Assembly (NCBI GenBank): GCA_964590995.1 | Contig: CAZPYY010000005.1 | Span: forward strand, 1 to 33,383 | DNA length: 33,383 nt | Direction of reading: 5' to 3' | From: Susulua sp964590995 | GTDB taxonomy: Bacteria > Omnitrophota > Gorgyraeia > Duberdicusellales > 4484-171 | Shown here: piece after piece, positions 15,489 to 23,017 of the stretch | Numbering within the stretch: the stretch's first letter is position 1 | Layout: each line of letters starts with the position of its first letter | The notes under the pieces: model-generated | Told to the model about the DNA's origin: nothing | Database searches by the model: none | The model's input: the letters and a program-made list of their open reading frames with translations, nothing else | Made by a program: the position numbers and the translations under genes

Positions 15489-17678
15489 TTAATTCTCCGC
15501 TATCTTAGGTATAGCTTGCTTGTAAGTCTTCTCCAGATCGCCGATGCCTATATTAATAAGGTCATTAATCTTTAGGCAATCTCCTTTTACTTCTCCAATC
15601 AGATTACAACTAACGTTAGACTTCTTGGCTATCTCCATAATCTTATCTTTATTATCTGAAGAAACACTAATGATAATTCTTGATTGGGTCTCGCCAAAAA
15701 GCAAGGCATCTTTACGAATATTATCATCTAGGTTTACGCTGGCTCCCTTTTGACCGGCAATACAACTCTCTGTCAAGGCAACAGCTAATCCACCTTCAGA
15801 ACAACCCTTAGCGCTTTTTGCTATGCCTAACTTCATCATCTCTAAGGCTGCGGCTTGTACATTTTTCTCCTTTGCTAAATCTAATTGAGGAGAAAGGCCT
15901 TTTGCCAAATTATGTACCACTCTTAGATACTGAGAGCCACCTAATTCTTCTTTATTTTCTCCAAGCAAAAATATTAAATCATTTTCATCCTTAAAATCCT
16001 GGCTGGTTACCTGTTTAGTATCACCAATTGAACCTACCATTCCAATTACTGGTGTAGGATAAATCGCGCCTTTAGGGCTTTCGTTATTGAAACTAACATT
16101 TCCGCTTACTACTGGAACATCCAAGGCTTTACAAGCCTCTGTGATACCTGCGATAACCTTCTCGAACTGCCAATAAACTTCCGGGTTGTATGGACTACCG
16201 AAATTCAAACCATCAGTAACCCCCAAAGGCTCTGCCCCGCAACAGATGAGATTTCTTGCAGCTTGAGCTACAGAAATTTTTCCTCCGGTAAGAGGGTCAA
16301 GATAGCAATAAAGCCCATTACCATCTATTGTAGCAGCAATTGGCCTATTGATTTCAGAAATATAATAAACCGCGGTATCCCCGCCAGCGGGAATACAGGA
16401 ATCTTTAAGCAAATTGTTATCAACCTTTTTGGCAATCCATTCTTTGGAAGCAAGGGTGGGATGACTAAGAAGAGTAAGCAAAGTTTGATTGTAGTCTTGA
16501 GATTCTTTTATTTTATCTAAATCCAAATTCCTTGTTTGAGCTAAGTACTCTGGTTCTTTTGTTTCTCTGATGTATTCAGGACCTTCTGCTAAAAATTGAG
16601 GCGGAACTTCTGCTACCACATTGCCATTTTCTTTTACTCTCAAAACTTTATCGGCAATAACTTTACCGATAACTTTAGAATCGACTTTCCATTTGTTAAA
16701 TATTCCTTCGGCTTTAGGCAAACTCTCAGGCTTAATGATTAAAAGCATTCTTTCCTGAGATTCAGAGAGCATTACCTCATAAGGAGTCATCCCCTCTTCT
16801 TTGCGGGGAACAAAAGAAATATCTATTTCAATACCGGTACCGGCTTTGTATGCTGTCTCTGATGTTGAACATACTAACCCTGCTGCACCCATATCCTGCA
16901 TCCCAACAATTAATTTCTTCTCAACAAGCTCTAAACAGGCCTTCTCTAATACCTTGCCTATCTTAGGATCACCTATAGCTACAGCACCTGTATTGCTCAC
17001 AGAGCTCTCATCTAAACCAGCCGAAGCAAAACTTGCCCCCTCTACACCGTCTCTACCAGTAGGACCCCCAACAATCAACACTAAATTTTCTACACCTTCT
17101 GCTTTAGCTTTCACCTGATTGCTTTTCTTTAAGATGCCTACCACCATAGCATTAACTAAGGGGTTTCCCTGATAGAAATCATCACAATAAACCTCTCCAG
17201 CTAAGGCAGGAAAACCAATTTTATTAGCATAATCAGTAAACCCTCGGGCTATTTCTTTGAAAAGAAAAACCGTTCTCCCGTTCTCCATTGACCCAAACCT
17301 TAAAGAGCTTAAAAGAAATTTAGTCGCAGCCCCCACAGAGAAAATATCTCTAATACACCCACCGCCACCGGTAGCACTTGCCTCGTATGGCTCAACAGCT
17401 GAAGGATGGTTATGGGACTCGACCTTAAAAACTATTGCGTAATCGTCAGTTACAGAAACTGCTCCCGAATTCTCTCCTGCCCCTATAAAGACCTTTTCTC
17501 CCTCTTTAGGCAAAAGCTTTAGGAGTCTTTTGGAATTTTTATAAGAACAGTGCTCCGACCACATAGCGCTAAACAATCCTAATTCTGTATAATTTGGTTC
17601 ACGCTTTAATAATTCTTTTATCTTCTCGTACTCTGAATTACTTAAACCTAATTCCTGTGCTACTTCTAAGCCCTTCAT
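15489..17678 (-). CDS. purL: Phosphoribosylformylglycinamidine synthase, small-type PurL subunit
   Basis: This PurL form of about 729 residues is the ATP-dependent synthase part that works with separate PurS and PurQ; neither is in the window. Visible motifs are MWSEHCSYKNS, ESHNHPSAVEPYEASATGGG, GPTGRDGVEGASF and the late CSEGGLAVALTE. The ATG at 17678 is chosen because GAGGTG lies five bases upstream; a GTG four codons earlier overlaps that site. Two TTGACA promoters, a leader and a terminator lie immediately upstream (17731-17861), so expression may be controlled by attenuation. Confidence 0.96.
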   Translation of the reverse strand: MKGLEVAQELGLSNSEYEKIKELLKREPNYTELGLFSAMWSEHCSYKNSKRLLKLLPKEGEKVFIGAGENSGAVSVTDDYAIVFKVESHNHPSAVEPYEASATGGGGCIRDIFSVGAATKFLLSSLRFGSMENGRTVFLFKEIARGFTDYANKIGFPALAGEVYCDDFYQGNPLVNAMVVGILKKSNQVKAKAEGVENLVLIVGGPTGRDGVEGASFASAGLDESSVSNTGAVAIGDPKIGKVLEKACLELVEKKLIVGMQDMGAAGLVCSTSETAYKAGTGIEIDISFVPRKEEGMTPYEVMLSESQERMLLIIKPESLPKAEGIFNKWKVDSKVIGKVIADKVLRVKENGNVVAEVPPQFLAEGPEYIRETKEPEYLAQTRNLDLDKIKESQDYNQTLLTLLSHPTLASKEWIAKKVDNNLLKDSCIPAGGDTAVYYISEINRPIAATIDGNGLYCYLDPLTGGKISVAQAARNLICCGAEPLGVTDGLNFGSPYNPEVYWQFEKVIAGITEACKALDVPVVSGNVSFNNESPKGAIYPTPVIGMVGSIGDTKQVTSQDFKDENDLIFLLGENKEELGGSQYLRVVHNLAKGLSPQLDLAKEKNVQAAALEMMKLGIAKSAKGCSEGGLAVALTESCIAGQKGASVNLDDNIRKDALLFGETQSRIIISVSSDNKDKIMEIAKKSNVSCNLIGEVKGDCLKINDLINIGIGDLEKTYKQAIPKIAEN

Positions 17679-17730
17679 ATTACACCTCACTTTAGCTTAA
17701 ATTTATCTCATACTTTAGTAAAATACGCAT

Positions 17731-17776
17731 AAAAAAAGCGTCCCGTCTTCGCTTCGTCGCATTAAGAAAGGACGCC
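17731..17776 (-). terminator. Intrinsic terminator in the purL leader
   Basis: Reading the minus strand, AGGCGTCC (up to 17777) pairs with GGGACGCTT (from 17744) in an 8-9 bp stem with a loop of about 25 nt. Seven Us follow at once (17737-17731). It ends about 50 nt before the purL start codon and about 115 nt after the purB stop. It can end purB transcripts and also act within the leader made from the promoters at 17790-17861. Confidence 0.78.
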
Positions 17777-17785
17777 TCTGTCCTT
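17768..17785 (-). promoter_or_regulatory. Alternative hairpin overlapping the terminator arm (candidate anti-terminator)
   Basis: AAGGAC and GTCCTT (17768-17773 and 17780-17785) form a perfect 6-bp stem with a 6-nt loop. The stem uses the same bases as the 5' arm of the downstream terminator (17770-17776), so the two folds exclude each other. This is the usual layout of an attenuator. What would favour one fold, whether protein, ribosome or ligand, is not visible. The loop and leader are too short for a known purine riboswitch. Confidence 0.5.
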
Positions 17786-17789
17786 CCTC

Positions 17790-17817
17790 AATATATCAAT
17801 CTAAATTATTTTGTCAA
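17790..17817 (-). promoter_or_regulatory. Proximal promoter for the purL operon
   Basis: On the minus strand a perfect TTGACA (17817-17812) is followed after 16 bp by TATATT (17795-17790). Transcription would start near 17783, at the beginning of the leader that holds the alternative hairpin and the terminator. Confidence 0.7.
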
Positions 17818-17833
17818 GAAATCTTTTTATTAA

Positions 17834-17861
17834 AAAATAACTTTTACGGTATGCCTGTCAA
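17834..17861 (-). promoter_or_regulatory. Distal promoter for the purL operon
   Basis: A second perfect TTGACA (17861-17856) on the minus strand is followed after 16 bp by TATTTT (17839-17834). It lies 31 bp inside the gap after the purB stop. Transcripts from here would include the complete leader with both alternative hairpins. Confidence 0.55.
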
Positions 17862-17891
17862 GCTAGTTAAGTATAGGGGATTGAATAAATC

Positions 17892-19184
17892 TTATCCTAA
17901 CTTAAATCTCTTGTAAATCTTATCTATGTTAGCTAAGTAGGTATAAGGATTGAAAATCGCTTCTACCTCTGTTTTTTTCAAGAATTTTCTTATTTCTCTG
18001 GAAGCTATAGCCTCATCTCTAAAATTTGAACTCTTATTTATAACGCCTAAAGCCACTTTTTGAACAATATCATAAGCTCGCATTCTAGATAAACCCTTAT
18101 CCATGAGCTTAATAAGTATCTTTTGCGAATAAACAATGCCGCGATTAAGTTCAATATTCTTCAGCATATTCTTGGACTTAACCTTTAGATTCTTAATTAC
18201 CTCTCTAAACTTTTGCAGGCTATAATCCAAAGCAATTGTTGAGTCGGGTATAATGACTCTTTCAACTGATGAATGAGATATGTCCCTCTCATGCCAAAGA
18301 TTTATATTCTCTGAACCAGCCGTTACATTAGCTCGCAGGAGCCTGGCTAAGCCGCAAAGCCTCTCACAAATGATAGGATTTTGTTTATGGGGCATAGCGC
18401 TGGAGCCTTTCTGGCCCTTATAAAAAGGCTCCTTTACCTCATCAACTTCACTACGGTGCAAGTGTCTAATCTCAGTAGCAAACCGCTCTATGGTAGAACC
18501 GATTAAGGAAAGAATAAATAAATAATAAGCAATTCTCTCCCGCGAGACTATCTGTGTGGAAATATTAGCTCTATTTATACCAATCTTCTTGCAGATATAA
18601 TCTTCAATCTTGGGCTGAAAGTAAGCAAATGTTCCTACTGCCCCTGAGACCTTACCGCAGGCAACGTAATTTAAGCTTTCAGCTAAAATCCGACGTTCTT
18701 GGTTTAAATCATTGTAAAGATATAAAAATTTAAGACCAAAACTATAGACCTCAGCATGGACACCGTGAGTTCGGGCCATACAAAGGGTATCTTTATACTT
18801 CAACGCCTTCTTCTTAACCTCTTTTAAGACTAAATCAAGGTCCCTTAAGATAATCTTAGTAGCATCTTTTATCTGCCAGGCTAAAGTTGTATCGAGAAGG
18901 TCAGATGAGGTCAAACCTATGTGTAGATATTGGGCTTTATCTTTAAGCTGGCCGGAGATATGTTTGAGGAAAGCAACAATGTCATGGTGGGTCTTTTCTT
19001 CAATCTTTCTTATCTTCTGAGGGGAAATCTTTACCTTATCAAAGGCCTTGCTTGTGCCCCGGGGTATTTTTTTTGCTTTCTCTAGAGCTTCACAGAGTAA
19101 AGCTTCGATTTTTAGGAAGCGTTTGAACTTTTCCTCATCGTTCCAAATCTTACCGATTTCACTAGGTGTATACCGTTTTATCAT
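17892..19184 (-). CDS. purB: Adenylosuccinate lyase
   Basis: PurB acts twice in purine synthesis, releasing fumarate from SAICAR and from adenylosuccinate. The 430-residue protein carries the fumarase-superfamily signature GSSAMPHKQNP, the HIGLTSSDLLDT segment and the ARTHGVHAE segment with a catalytic His. The start at 19184 has an AAGGAGG site three bases away and the expected N-terminus (MIKRYTPSEIGKIW). A promoter at 19242-19270 and a 13-codon reading frame overlap its leader. The C-terminus is basic. Confidence 0.97.
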   Translation of the reverse strand: MIKRYTPSEIGKIWNDEEKFKRFLKIEALLCEALEKAKKIPRGTSKAFDKVKISPQKIRKIEEKTHHDIVAFLKHISGQLKDKAQYLHIGLTSSDLLDTTLAWQIKDATKIILRDLDLVLKEVKKKALKYKDTLCMARTHGVHAEVYSFGLKFLYLYNDLNQERRILAESLNYVACGKVSGAVGTFAYFQPKIEDYICKKIGINRANISTQIVSRERIAYYLFILSLIGSTIERFATEIRHLHRSEVDEVKEPFYKGQKGSSAMPHKQNPIICERLCGLARLLRANVTAGSENINLWHERDISHSSVERVIIPDSTIALDYSLQKFREVIKNLKVKSKNMLKNIELNRGIVYSQKILIKLMDKGLSRMRAYDIVQKVALGVINKSSNFRDEAIASREIRKFLKKTEVEAIFNPYTYLANIDKIYKRFKLG

Positions 19185-19203
19185 ACCCCTCCTTTTTAGC
19201 CAT
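19162..19203 (-). CDS. Possible 13-codon upstream reading frame overlapping the purB start
   Basis: An ATG at 19203 with AAGAGGT four bases upstream opens a frame encoding MAKKEGYDKTVYT, which stops at 19162 inside purB in another frame. The purB ribosome-binding site lies within it, so its translation could affect purB initiation. This rests only on the ribosome-binding site and position and may be chance. Confidence 0.3.
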   Translation of the reverse strand: MAKKEGYDKTVYT

Positions 19204-19241
19204 TTTACCTCTTGGGCAATGCCTTATCACTAAGAATATAC

Positions 19242-19270
19242 ATATTATCAAAACATCGCTAGAGAGTCAA
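19242..19270 (-). promoter_or_regulatory. Promoter for purB
   Basis: On the minus strand TTGACT (19270-19265) is followed by a 17-bp spacer and TAATAT (19247-19242), a near-consensus housekeeping promoter. It sits in the 96-nt gap after panB, so purB can be transcribed apart from the genes before it. The leader would be about 50 nt. Confidence 0.75.
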
Positions 19271-19280
19271 TTGAAATAGG

Positions 19281-20090
19281 TTATTTTTTCTTAATTTTCG
19301 AAAAACTCTCAAGCTTAGTTGGGAATTTGCCCTTCTTTACATCCTTAATAAAAAGGCTGGTGGCCTTGATGATATCTCGGGAAAGATCCTTATAAACCCT
19401 CACGAATTTAGGCTTTTTTTCCTTGTAAAGACCGAGGAAATCATAGGTAACCAAGACCTGACCATCACAGTATTTTCCAGCACCAATACCAATGGTAGGA
19501 ATTTTTATGCTCTTAGTAATGCGCTTAGCTAGTAGGTAAGGAATGCACTCTAAAACTAGGCTAAATACCCCTAAATCTTGGAGCAGTTTGGCCTGCTTAA
19601 TTAAATTAAGCGCTCCCTGTTCATCCTTACCCTGAACCTTATAACCACCTAAAAGATGTGCAGTTTGAGGGGTAAGGCCAATATGCCCCATAACCGGTAT
19701 CTTATTATTAATTAGCTTCTTAACCACATATTGACAATCTCCAAACCACTCTACTTTTACTGCCTCAGCACCGCGGCTTATAAACTTAGAGGCATGGTCA
19801 ACGCACTTCTTGGAATTCGTTTGATAAGCTACATAAGGCATATCAGCTACCACTAATGCCCTCTTACTACCTCTGGCTACAGCCTGAGTGTGATTAAGCA
19901 TCTCGGATAAGACGAGCCTGCGAGTCTCTTTGATTCCTAAGACTACATTAGCTAAAGAATCCCCGACTAAAATTATATCAATACCGGAATCATCTAAGAT
20001 CTTAGCAAAGGAATAATCATAACAGGTAAGCATGGTTATCTTAGCTCTGCCTTTTCTTTTTCTAATATCTTCTACACTTATCTTTCCCAT
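19281..20090 (-). CDS. panB: 3-methyl-2-oxobutanoate hydroxymethyltransferase
   Basis: PanB adds a hydroxymethyl group from methylene-THF to ketoisovalerate, the first committed step to pantothenate and hence coenzyme A. The protein (about 269 residues) shows LTCYDYSFAKI, VGDSLANVVLG (metal-binding Asp), DMPYVAYQ, MGHIGLTPQ, LECIP with the catalytic Glu, and IGIGAGKYCDGQVLV. ATG 20090 or GTG 20096 could be the start; neither has a clear ribosome-binding site. It follows apbE almost without a gap. CoaD, encoded earlier in the window, acts later in the same pathway. Confidence 0.95.
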   Translation of the reverse strand: MGKISVEDIRKRKGRAKITMLTCYDYSFAKILDDSGIDIILVGDSLANVVLGIKETRRLVLSEMLNHTQAVARGSKRALVVADMPYVAYQTNSKKCVDHASKFISRGAEAVKVEWFGDCQYVVKKLINNKIPVMGHIGLTPQTAHLLGGYKVQGKDEQGALNLIKQAKLLQDLGVFSLVLECIPYLLAKRITKSIKIPTIGIGAGKYCDGQVLVTYDFLGLYKEKKPKFVRVYKDLSRDIIKATSLFIKDVKKGKFPTKLESFSKIKKK

Positions 20091-20097
20091 TTTCACT

Positions 20098-21075
20098 TTA
20101 CTTAAAAATATGTATCTGTTTGTCTTTACCGACAGAACGAATTAAAAACACCCTCATTGTCGAAAGATTCTTGGAGAGAAATTTCTCTACCCCCTCTAAA
20201 CCAAGAATTGAAAAAGCAGTAGCTAGACTATCAGCAGTAGTACAATTCTCACTGATTACGCTCACGCTAATAAGATCATTATCTACGGGATATCCTTTAC
20301 GGGGATCAATTAAGTGTGAATACTTCTTACCTTTAAAGGTAAAAAACTGCTCATAGCCTCCTGAAGTCGCAATGGCCTCACTAATTAACGACTCTGTTTC
20401 TAAAATCTCTGAGAGCACCGTAGGATCTTGTATGCCTACCTCCCAAGGATCTCCAGCATTCATGCCCAAACAATAGATATCTCCGCCAGCATTAATCAAA
20501 GCGCTATTTATACCTTTTTCCTTCAAGCGTGAAATTGCCTTATCTACCATATACCCCTTGGCAATCCCGCTTAAATCAATAATTAAGCCTTTCTTCTTTA
20601 TTATTACTATCCCTTTCTTAGGGTCGACTTCTATTGCCTCCATTCCTCCAGCTCCCTTTATCTTGGCTATAGTCTCAGGAGCAGGGAATTCTTTTGGACT
20701 TTCCTTCTTAACCAACTCCTTCCAAAATTTATAGAGAGAGCCGTAACTTGCATCAAAAGCCCCTTCGCTTAAATTATAGATATCCTCGCTAAGCTGCAAA
20801 AGTTCTATTAATTCATCTGAGGCTTCAAATGGCTTATTGTAAGTTCTATTCAAACCGGAAAGTTCAGATCTCTTATTATATATATTAAAGATTTTATCTA
20901 AACGCCTAAATTCTCTATAGACAATTTTTGCTGCCCTCCGATCAGAAGAACTCACCTTTAAATATGTACCTGAGATTATGAATTTTTTCTTGTGTAAAGG
21001 CTGGGCGCAACCTGTACCGGCAAGGGTAGAGGCAAGAATTAATACCATGATTAAATTTATCACTCTCTTATTCAT
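20098..21075 (-). CDS. apbE: FAD:protein FMN transferase, probable lipoprotein
   Basis: ApbE-family enzymes attach FMN to threonine residues of exported or membrane flavoproteins, such as Rnf and Nqr subunits. The 325-residue protein has a hydrophobic signal segment ending in LAGTGC (Cys23); the lipobox is imperfect. The mature part shows SGTYLKV, DLSGIAKGYMVDKA, NAGGDIYCLG, ATSGGYEQFF, HLIDPRKGYPV and CTTADSLATAF, matching the family in order. No target flavoprotein is in the window. It likely acts at the outer face of the inner membrane. Confidence 0.93.
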   Translation of the reverse strand: MNKRVINLIMVLILASTLAGTGCAQPLHKKKFIISGTYLKVSSSDRRAAKIVYREFRRLDKIFNIYNKRSELSGLNRTYNKPFEASDELIELLQLSEDIYNLSEGAFDASYGSLYKFWKELVKKESPKEFPAPETIAKIKGAGGMEAIEVDPKKGIVIIKKKGLIIDLSGIAKGYMVDKAISRLKEKGINSALINAGGDIYCLGMNAGDPWEVGIQDPTVLSEILETESLISEAIATSGGYEQFFTFKGKKYSHLIDPRKGYPVDNDLISVSVISENCTTADSLATAFSILGLEGVEKFLSKNLSTMRVFLIRSVGKDKQIHIFK

Positions 21076-21092
21076 TGCTACTCTCTCTTTTC

Positions 21093-21524
21093 CTATCGAT
21101 TTTTTTTATAAGAAGCAGTGACTTTATTTTTTACTCCCCCGCGAGAAGTAAACTCTCCGACTACCAAAATCTGGTAAGGCTTTAATACCTTTTTTAAATC
21201 TTCAAGAATTCTGTTTACAACATGTTCGTTGTAAATCTTCACATTCCGAAAGGAATAAAGGTAATACTTTAGAGATTTAAGTTCGACGAGCTTACGCTCA
21301 GGTATATATTTTATGGTAAGATTGGCAAAATCAGGAAGACCGGAAAAAGGACACAAGCAAGTAAACTCATCAGTAGTTAACTCGGTTGTAATCCTACGTT
21401 TAGGGTATTGGTAGGAAATAATCTGTAAAATCGAGGGGTCTAAATCCTTTGGCGAAGAGATCTTGCCTATGATTTTCTTTGCTTTTTTCTCTATTGAAGA
21501 GGTTTTTCTCTCCTCGTAAACCAT
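21093..21524 (-). CDS. queF: NADPH-dependent preQ0 reductase
   Basis: QueF reduces the nitrile of 7-cyano-7-deazaguanine to preQ1 for queuosine in tRNA. The 143-residue protein is the short, single-domain type, a little shorter than Bacillus QueF (165). The nucleophile is Cys58 in TCLCPFSGLPDF, with Asp65; the QueF motif is ELKSLKYYLYSFRN, and His101 follows. No Shine-Dalgarno precedes the ATG, but a TATAAT lies seven bases upstream, so the mRNA may be leaderless. No other queuosine gene is in the window. Confidence 0.94.
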   Translation of the reverse strand: MVYEERKTSSIEKKAKKIIGKISSPKDLDPSILQIISYQYPKRRITTELTTDEFTCLCPFSGLPDFANLTIKYIPERKLVELKSLKYYLYSFRNVKIYNEHVVNRILEDLKKVLKPYQILVVGEFTSRGGVKNKVTASYKKNR

Positions 21525-21531
21525 GGGTAAT

Positions 21532-21537
21532 ATTATA
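21532..21537 (-). promoter_or_regulatory. Candidate -10 element for queF (leaderless)
   Basis: A perfect TATAAT on the minus strand ends seven bases before the queF ATG. The -35 region 17 bp further up is weak. With a normal spacing, transcription would start at or next to the A of the ATG. Confidence 0.5.
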
Positions 21538-21567
21538 TCAAATTTACCGATAATGCTACACTTAATA

Positions 21568-21583
21568 TTGAGAAACTAGCTCT
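21568..21583. repeat. 16-bp direct repeat, copy 1
   Basis: TTGAGAAACTAGCTCT occurs here upstream of queF and again at 23101-23116 inside the 3' end of recO. A partial copy (first ten bases) is at 22081. The copies bracket the accessory segment. Confidence 0.8.
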
Positions 21584-21602
21584 AATCGGGAATCGGGGAC
21601 AC

Positions 21603-22001
21603 TTATTTATTTCTTTTTGGTTTCTTAGGGCCTGGTTTTCTCTTTCTTAAACTTCTTCCAGTTATTCTTTCAAGCCTTTCGATAAATCCTTCATCTCCTA
21701 AGGGTCTTCCTAAGTGCGTATATTTCTTAAAAAGATTTCGTTCTTGCTCTTTATCATCTTGGTCTAAATAAAAAGCCCAATCTTTTATTTCTGAGAGCAT
21801 AAAGTTATTTGAAAGTAAGACATCTTTCTTCTTAAAGACACGGGCATTGGCGCTTGAATAAGGATAATCCTCTGCCCTTTTTACAAGACCTGCTCTTACG
21901 GGATTGTCTTGTTTAGTAAAGAAAACTTTTTGACAGCGGTTCCCGCGTTGAATAATATGGTGAGGGATATCTGGTATAACTACTCGCGCTATTCTTGCCA
22001 T
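21603..22001 (-). pseudogene. REP-associated tyrosine transposase with internal deletion
   Basis: The frame of about 132 residues keeps the family's N-terminus (MARIARVVIPDIPHHIIQRG then NRCQKVFF) and its C-terminal half (NPVRAGLVKRAEDYPYSSA onward, ending in a basic tail). In intact members about 90-100 residues lie between them, holding the HxH (PNHVHL) motif and catalytic tyrosine; all of that is missing. The frame is still open across the junction near 21905. It cannot be an active transposase but could in principle still make a short protein. The start at 22001 is by family homology. Confidence 0.85.
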
Positions 22002-22122
22002 GGGGCGACTGCAACAATTCAATCAACAAAAGTCAATCTAATTAAGTGTTGTGTCCCTGGAATTCCGTTCCGGGATTGGATTGAGAAACTGCCCTAGTCT
22101 TCCTTCCCACCTTTCCGTATTA

Positions 22123-22794
22123 TTATTTTTTTTTGCACCACACTACATTTAGGTAAGGAGGCCATGAAGATGTTGAGCCTGTCTGACCTGTTCCTCCTGC
22201 TCCCGTTGTTGTTATGCTACTAGGACCGCTTGTTCCTGTCCACTTTCCGCCATGACAATTAGTACAAGCATTGCTATGAGTATGACTCATACCATGAACG
22301 TGCCTTGGTCCAGAATGCGTATGAGTCTCAGAAGCTCCTGTTGTTCCTCCATAAGTAGAAGCTCCTCTTGGAACTTTGCCGTCCAAAGTTGTAAAACGAG
22401 TCCATTCTGAAGGAGGGCATGAAGTGTCAAACATCATAATTGCCCCAGCTGGAACTGAACCATCGCCATAAAATCTGCTTGTTGTTTCGATATCGCCATT
22501 GACTTTAAGCTTCCTCGCCCCTGGACTCGCCGTCCCGATGCCAACCTTGCCTTCGACAATTAAATCAGCAGCATCGTCTATATCATTGGTGCAGATTCCT
22601 TCCCAGCAATATTCCCCGCCATCATAGTAGTTATCTCCTATGGCCACTCTTTTTGAACGCAGTTCTTTATAAACCCCATAGGGAGCAGGATAATAAGTGG
22701 TTATAGTGATGTCTTCGGTAAAAGCACTAGGATTAGGGGTTAATAAGAAGAAAACTGAGAGAGGGAGAAGAATAAGAGTTTTTAATCTAGGCAT
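22123..22794 (-). CDS. Secreted tail-collar-like protein of unknown function
   Basis: The protein has about 223 residues when started at 22794, where AGGAGGT lies five bases upstream; an ATG ten codons earlier lacks this. A signal peptide covers about residues 1-28. Next is ITITTYYPAPYGVYKELRS, then a fibre-like segment (VGIGTASPGARKLKVNGDIE), then a phage tail-collar-like part (GAIMMFDTSCPPSEW, DGKVPRG). The C-terminus is rich in His and Gly with several HxH pairs (THTHSGPRHVHG, SHTHS) and ends PPYLNVVWCKKK, like short tail fibres. It is probably exported and perhaps a surface adhesin or fibre. The function is not known. Confidence 0.75.
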   Translation of the reverse strand: MPRLKTLILLPLSVFFLLTPNPSAFTEDITITTYYPAPYGVYKELRSKRVAIGDNYYDGGEYCWEGICTNDIDDAADLIVEGKVGIGTASPGARKLKVNGDIETTSRFYGDGSVPAGAIMMFDTSCPPSEWTRFTTLDGKVPRGASTYGGTTGASETHTHSGPRHVHGMSHTHSNACTNCHGGKWTGTSGPSSITTTGAGGTGQTGSTSSWPPYLNVVWCKKK

Positions 22795-22832
22795 TTGGTA
22801 CCTCCTGGTATAATCATCAAGCATAAGCTCCG

Positions 22833-22838
22833 ATTATA
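22833..22838 (-). promoter_or_regulatory. Candidate -10 element for the collar-like gene
   Basis: A perfect TATAAT on the minus strand lies 38 bases before the chosen start codon, giving a leader of about 30 nt with a strong ribosome-binding site. No good -35 is seen at 16-18 bp, so an activator may be needed; two dyads lie just upstream. Confidence 0.5.
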
Positions 22839-22862
22839 CCTGATTAGACTGATTATTAATAG

Positions 22863-22890
22863 ATTACAAAGATTAATTAATCTTTGTAAT
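22863..22890. repeat. Perfect 28-bp palindrome upstream of the collar-like gene
   Basis: Positions 22863-22876 (ATTACAAAGATTAA) are followed directly by their exact reverse complement (22877-22890), with no spacer. It lies 25 bp upstream of the TATAAT, where an operator or activator site would sit. On the plus strand it is followed by five Ts, but no plus-strand gene ends here. The sequence from 22891 to 23091 holds the further dyads listed below and no gene. Confidence 0.75.
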
Positions 22891-22917
22891 TTTTCCCTAA
22901 TCTATGGAAGCAGGGAT

Positions 22918-22934
22918 TGTTGCATTTTGCAACA
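22918..22934. promoter_or_regulatory. Dyad TGTTGCA-TTT-TGCAACA, possible operator
   Basis: A perfect 7-bp inverted repeat with a 3-bp spacer lies 80 bp upstream of the -10 of the collar-like gene. The size suits a dimeric DNA-binding protein better than an RNA hairpin. The binding protein is unknown. Confidence 0.45.
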
Positions 22935-23017
22935 GTTCCATTATATATAGGTTTTGAAGATTTTGGAAGAGTTTTTAATTCTGGTAACTCCAAAACTCAG
23001 AGACCATTCTTAAACAC

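Larger units (their letters stand above)
21567..22090. mobile_element. Decayed REP-associated transposon remnant with flanking repeats
   Basis: The transposase remnant is bracketed by related inverted ends: 21584-21605 reads AATCGGGAATCGGGGACAC and onward; the complement of 22043-22077 starts AATCCCGGAA and continues through GGGACAC to ACTTA. Outside them is an 11-bp direct repeat, ATTGAGAAACT, at 21567-21577 and 22080-22090. The right end contains a bulged hairpin around GGAATTCC. The pattern suggests a small element with imperfect ends and a duplicated flank, though a non-mobile origin is possible. Confidence 0.5.

Noticed and set aside
17691..17891. Known purine riboswitch before purL
   Set aside because: No three-way purine aptamer core was found; only two alternative hairpins and a terminator are visible.
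21909..22097. Plus-strand frame across the transposase 5' end
   Set aside because: It is antisense to the remnant, has no recognisable motif and no ribosome-binding site.
22795..22824. Longer start for the collar-like protein
   Set aside because: The ribosome-binding site AGGAGGT lies within that extension and fits the ATG at 22794; the extra residues would also interrupt the signal peptide pattern.
22918..22945. Possible sigma-54 promoter near the TGTTGCA dyad
   Set aside because: The GG and GC pairs are not 10 bp apart, so the required -24/-12 spacing is not met.
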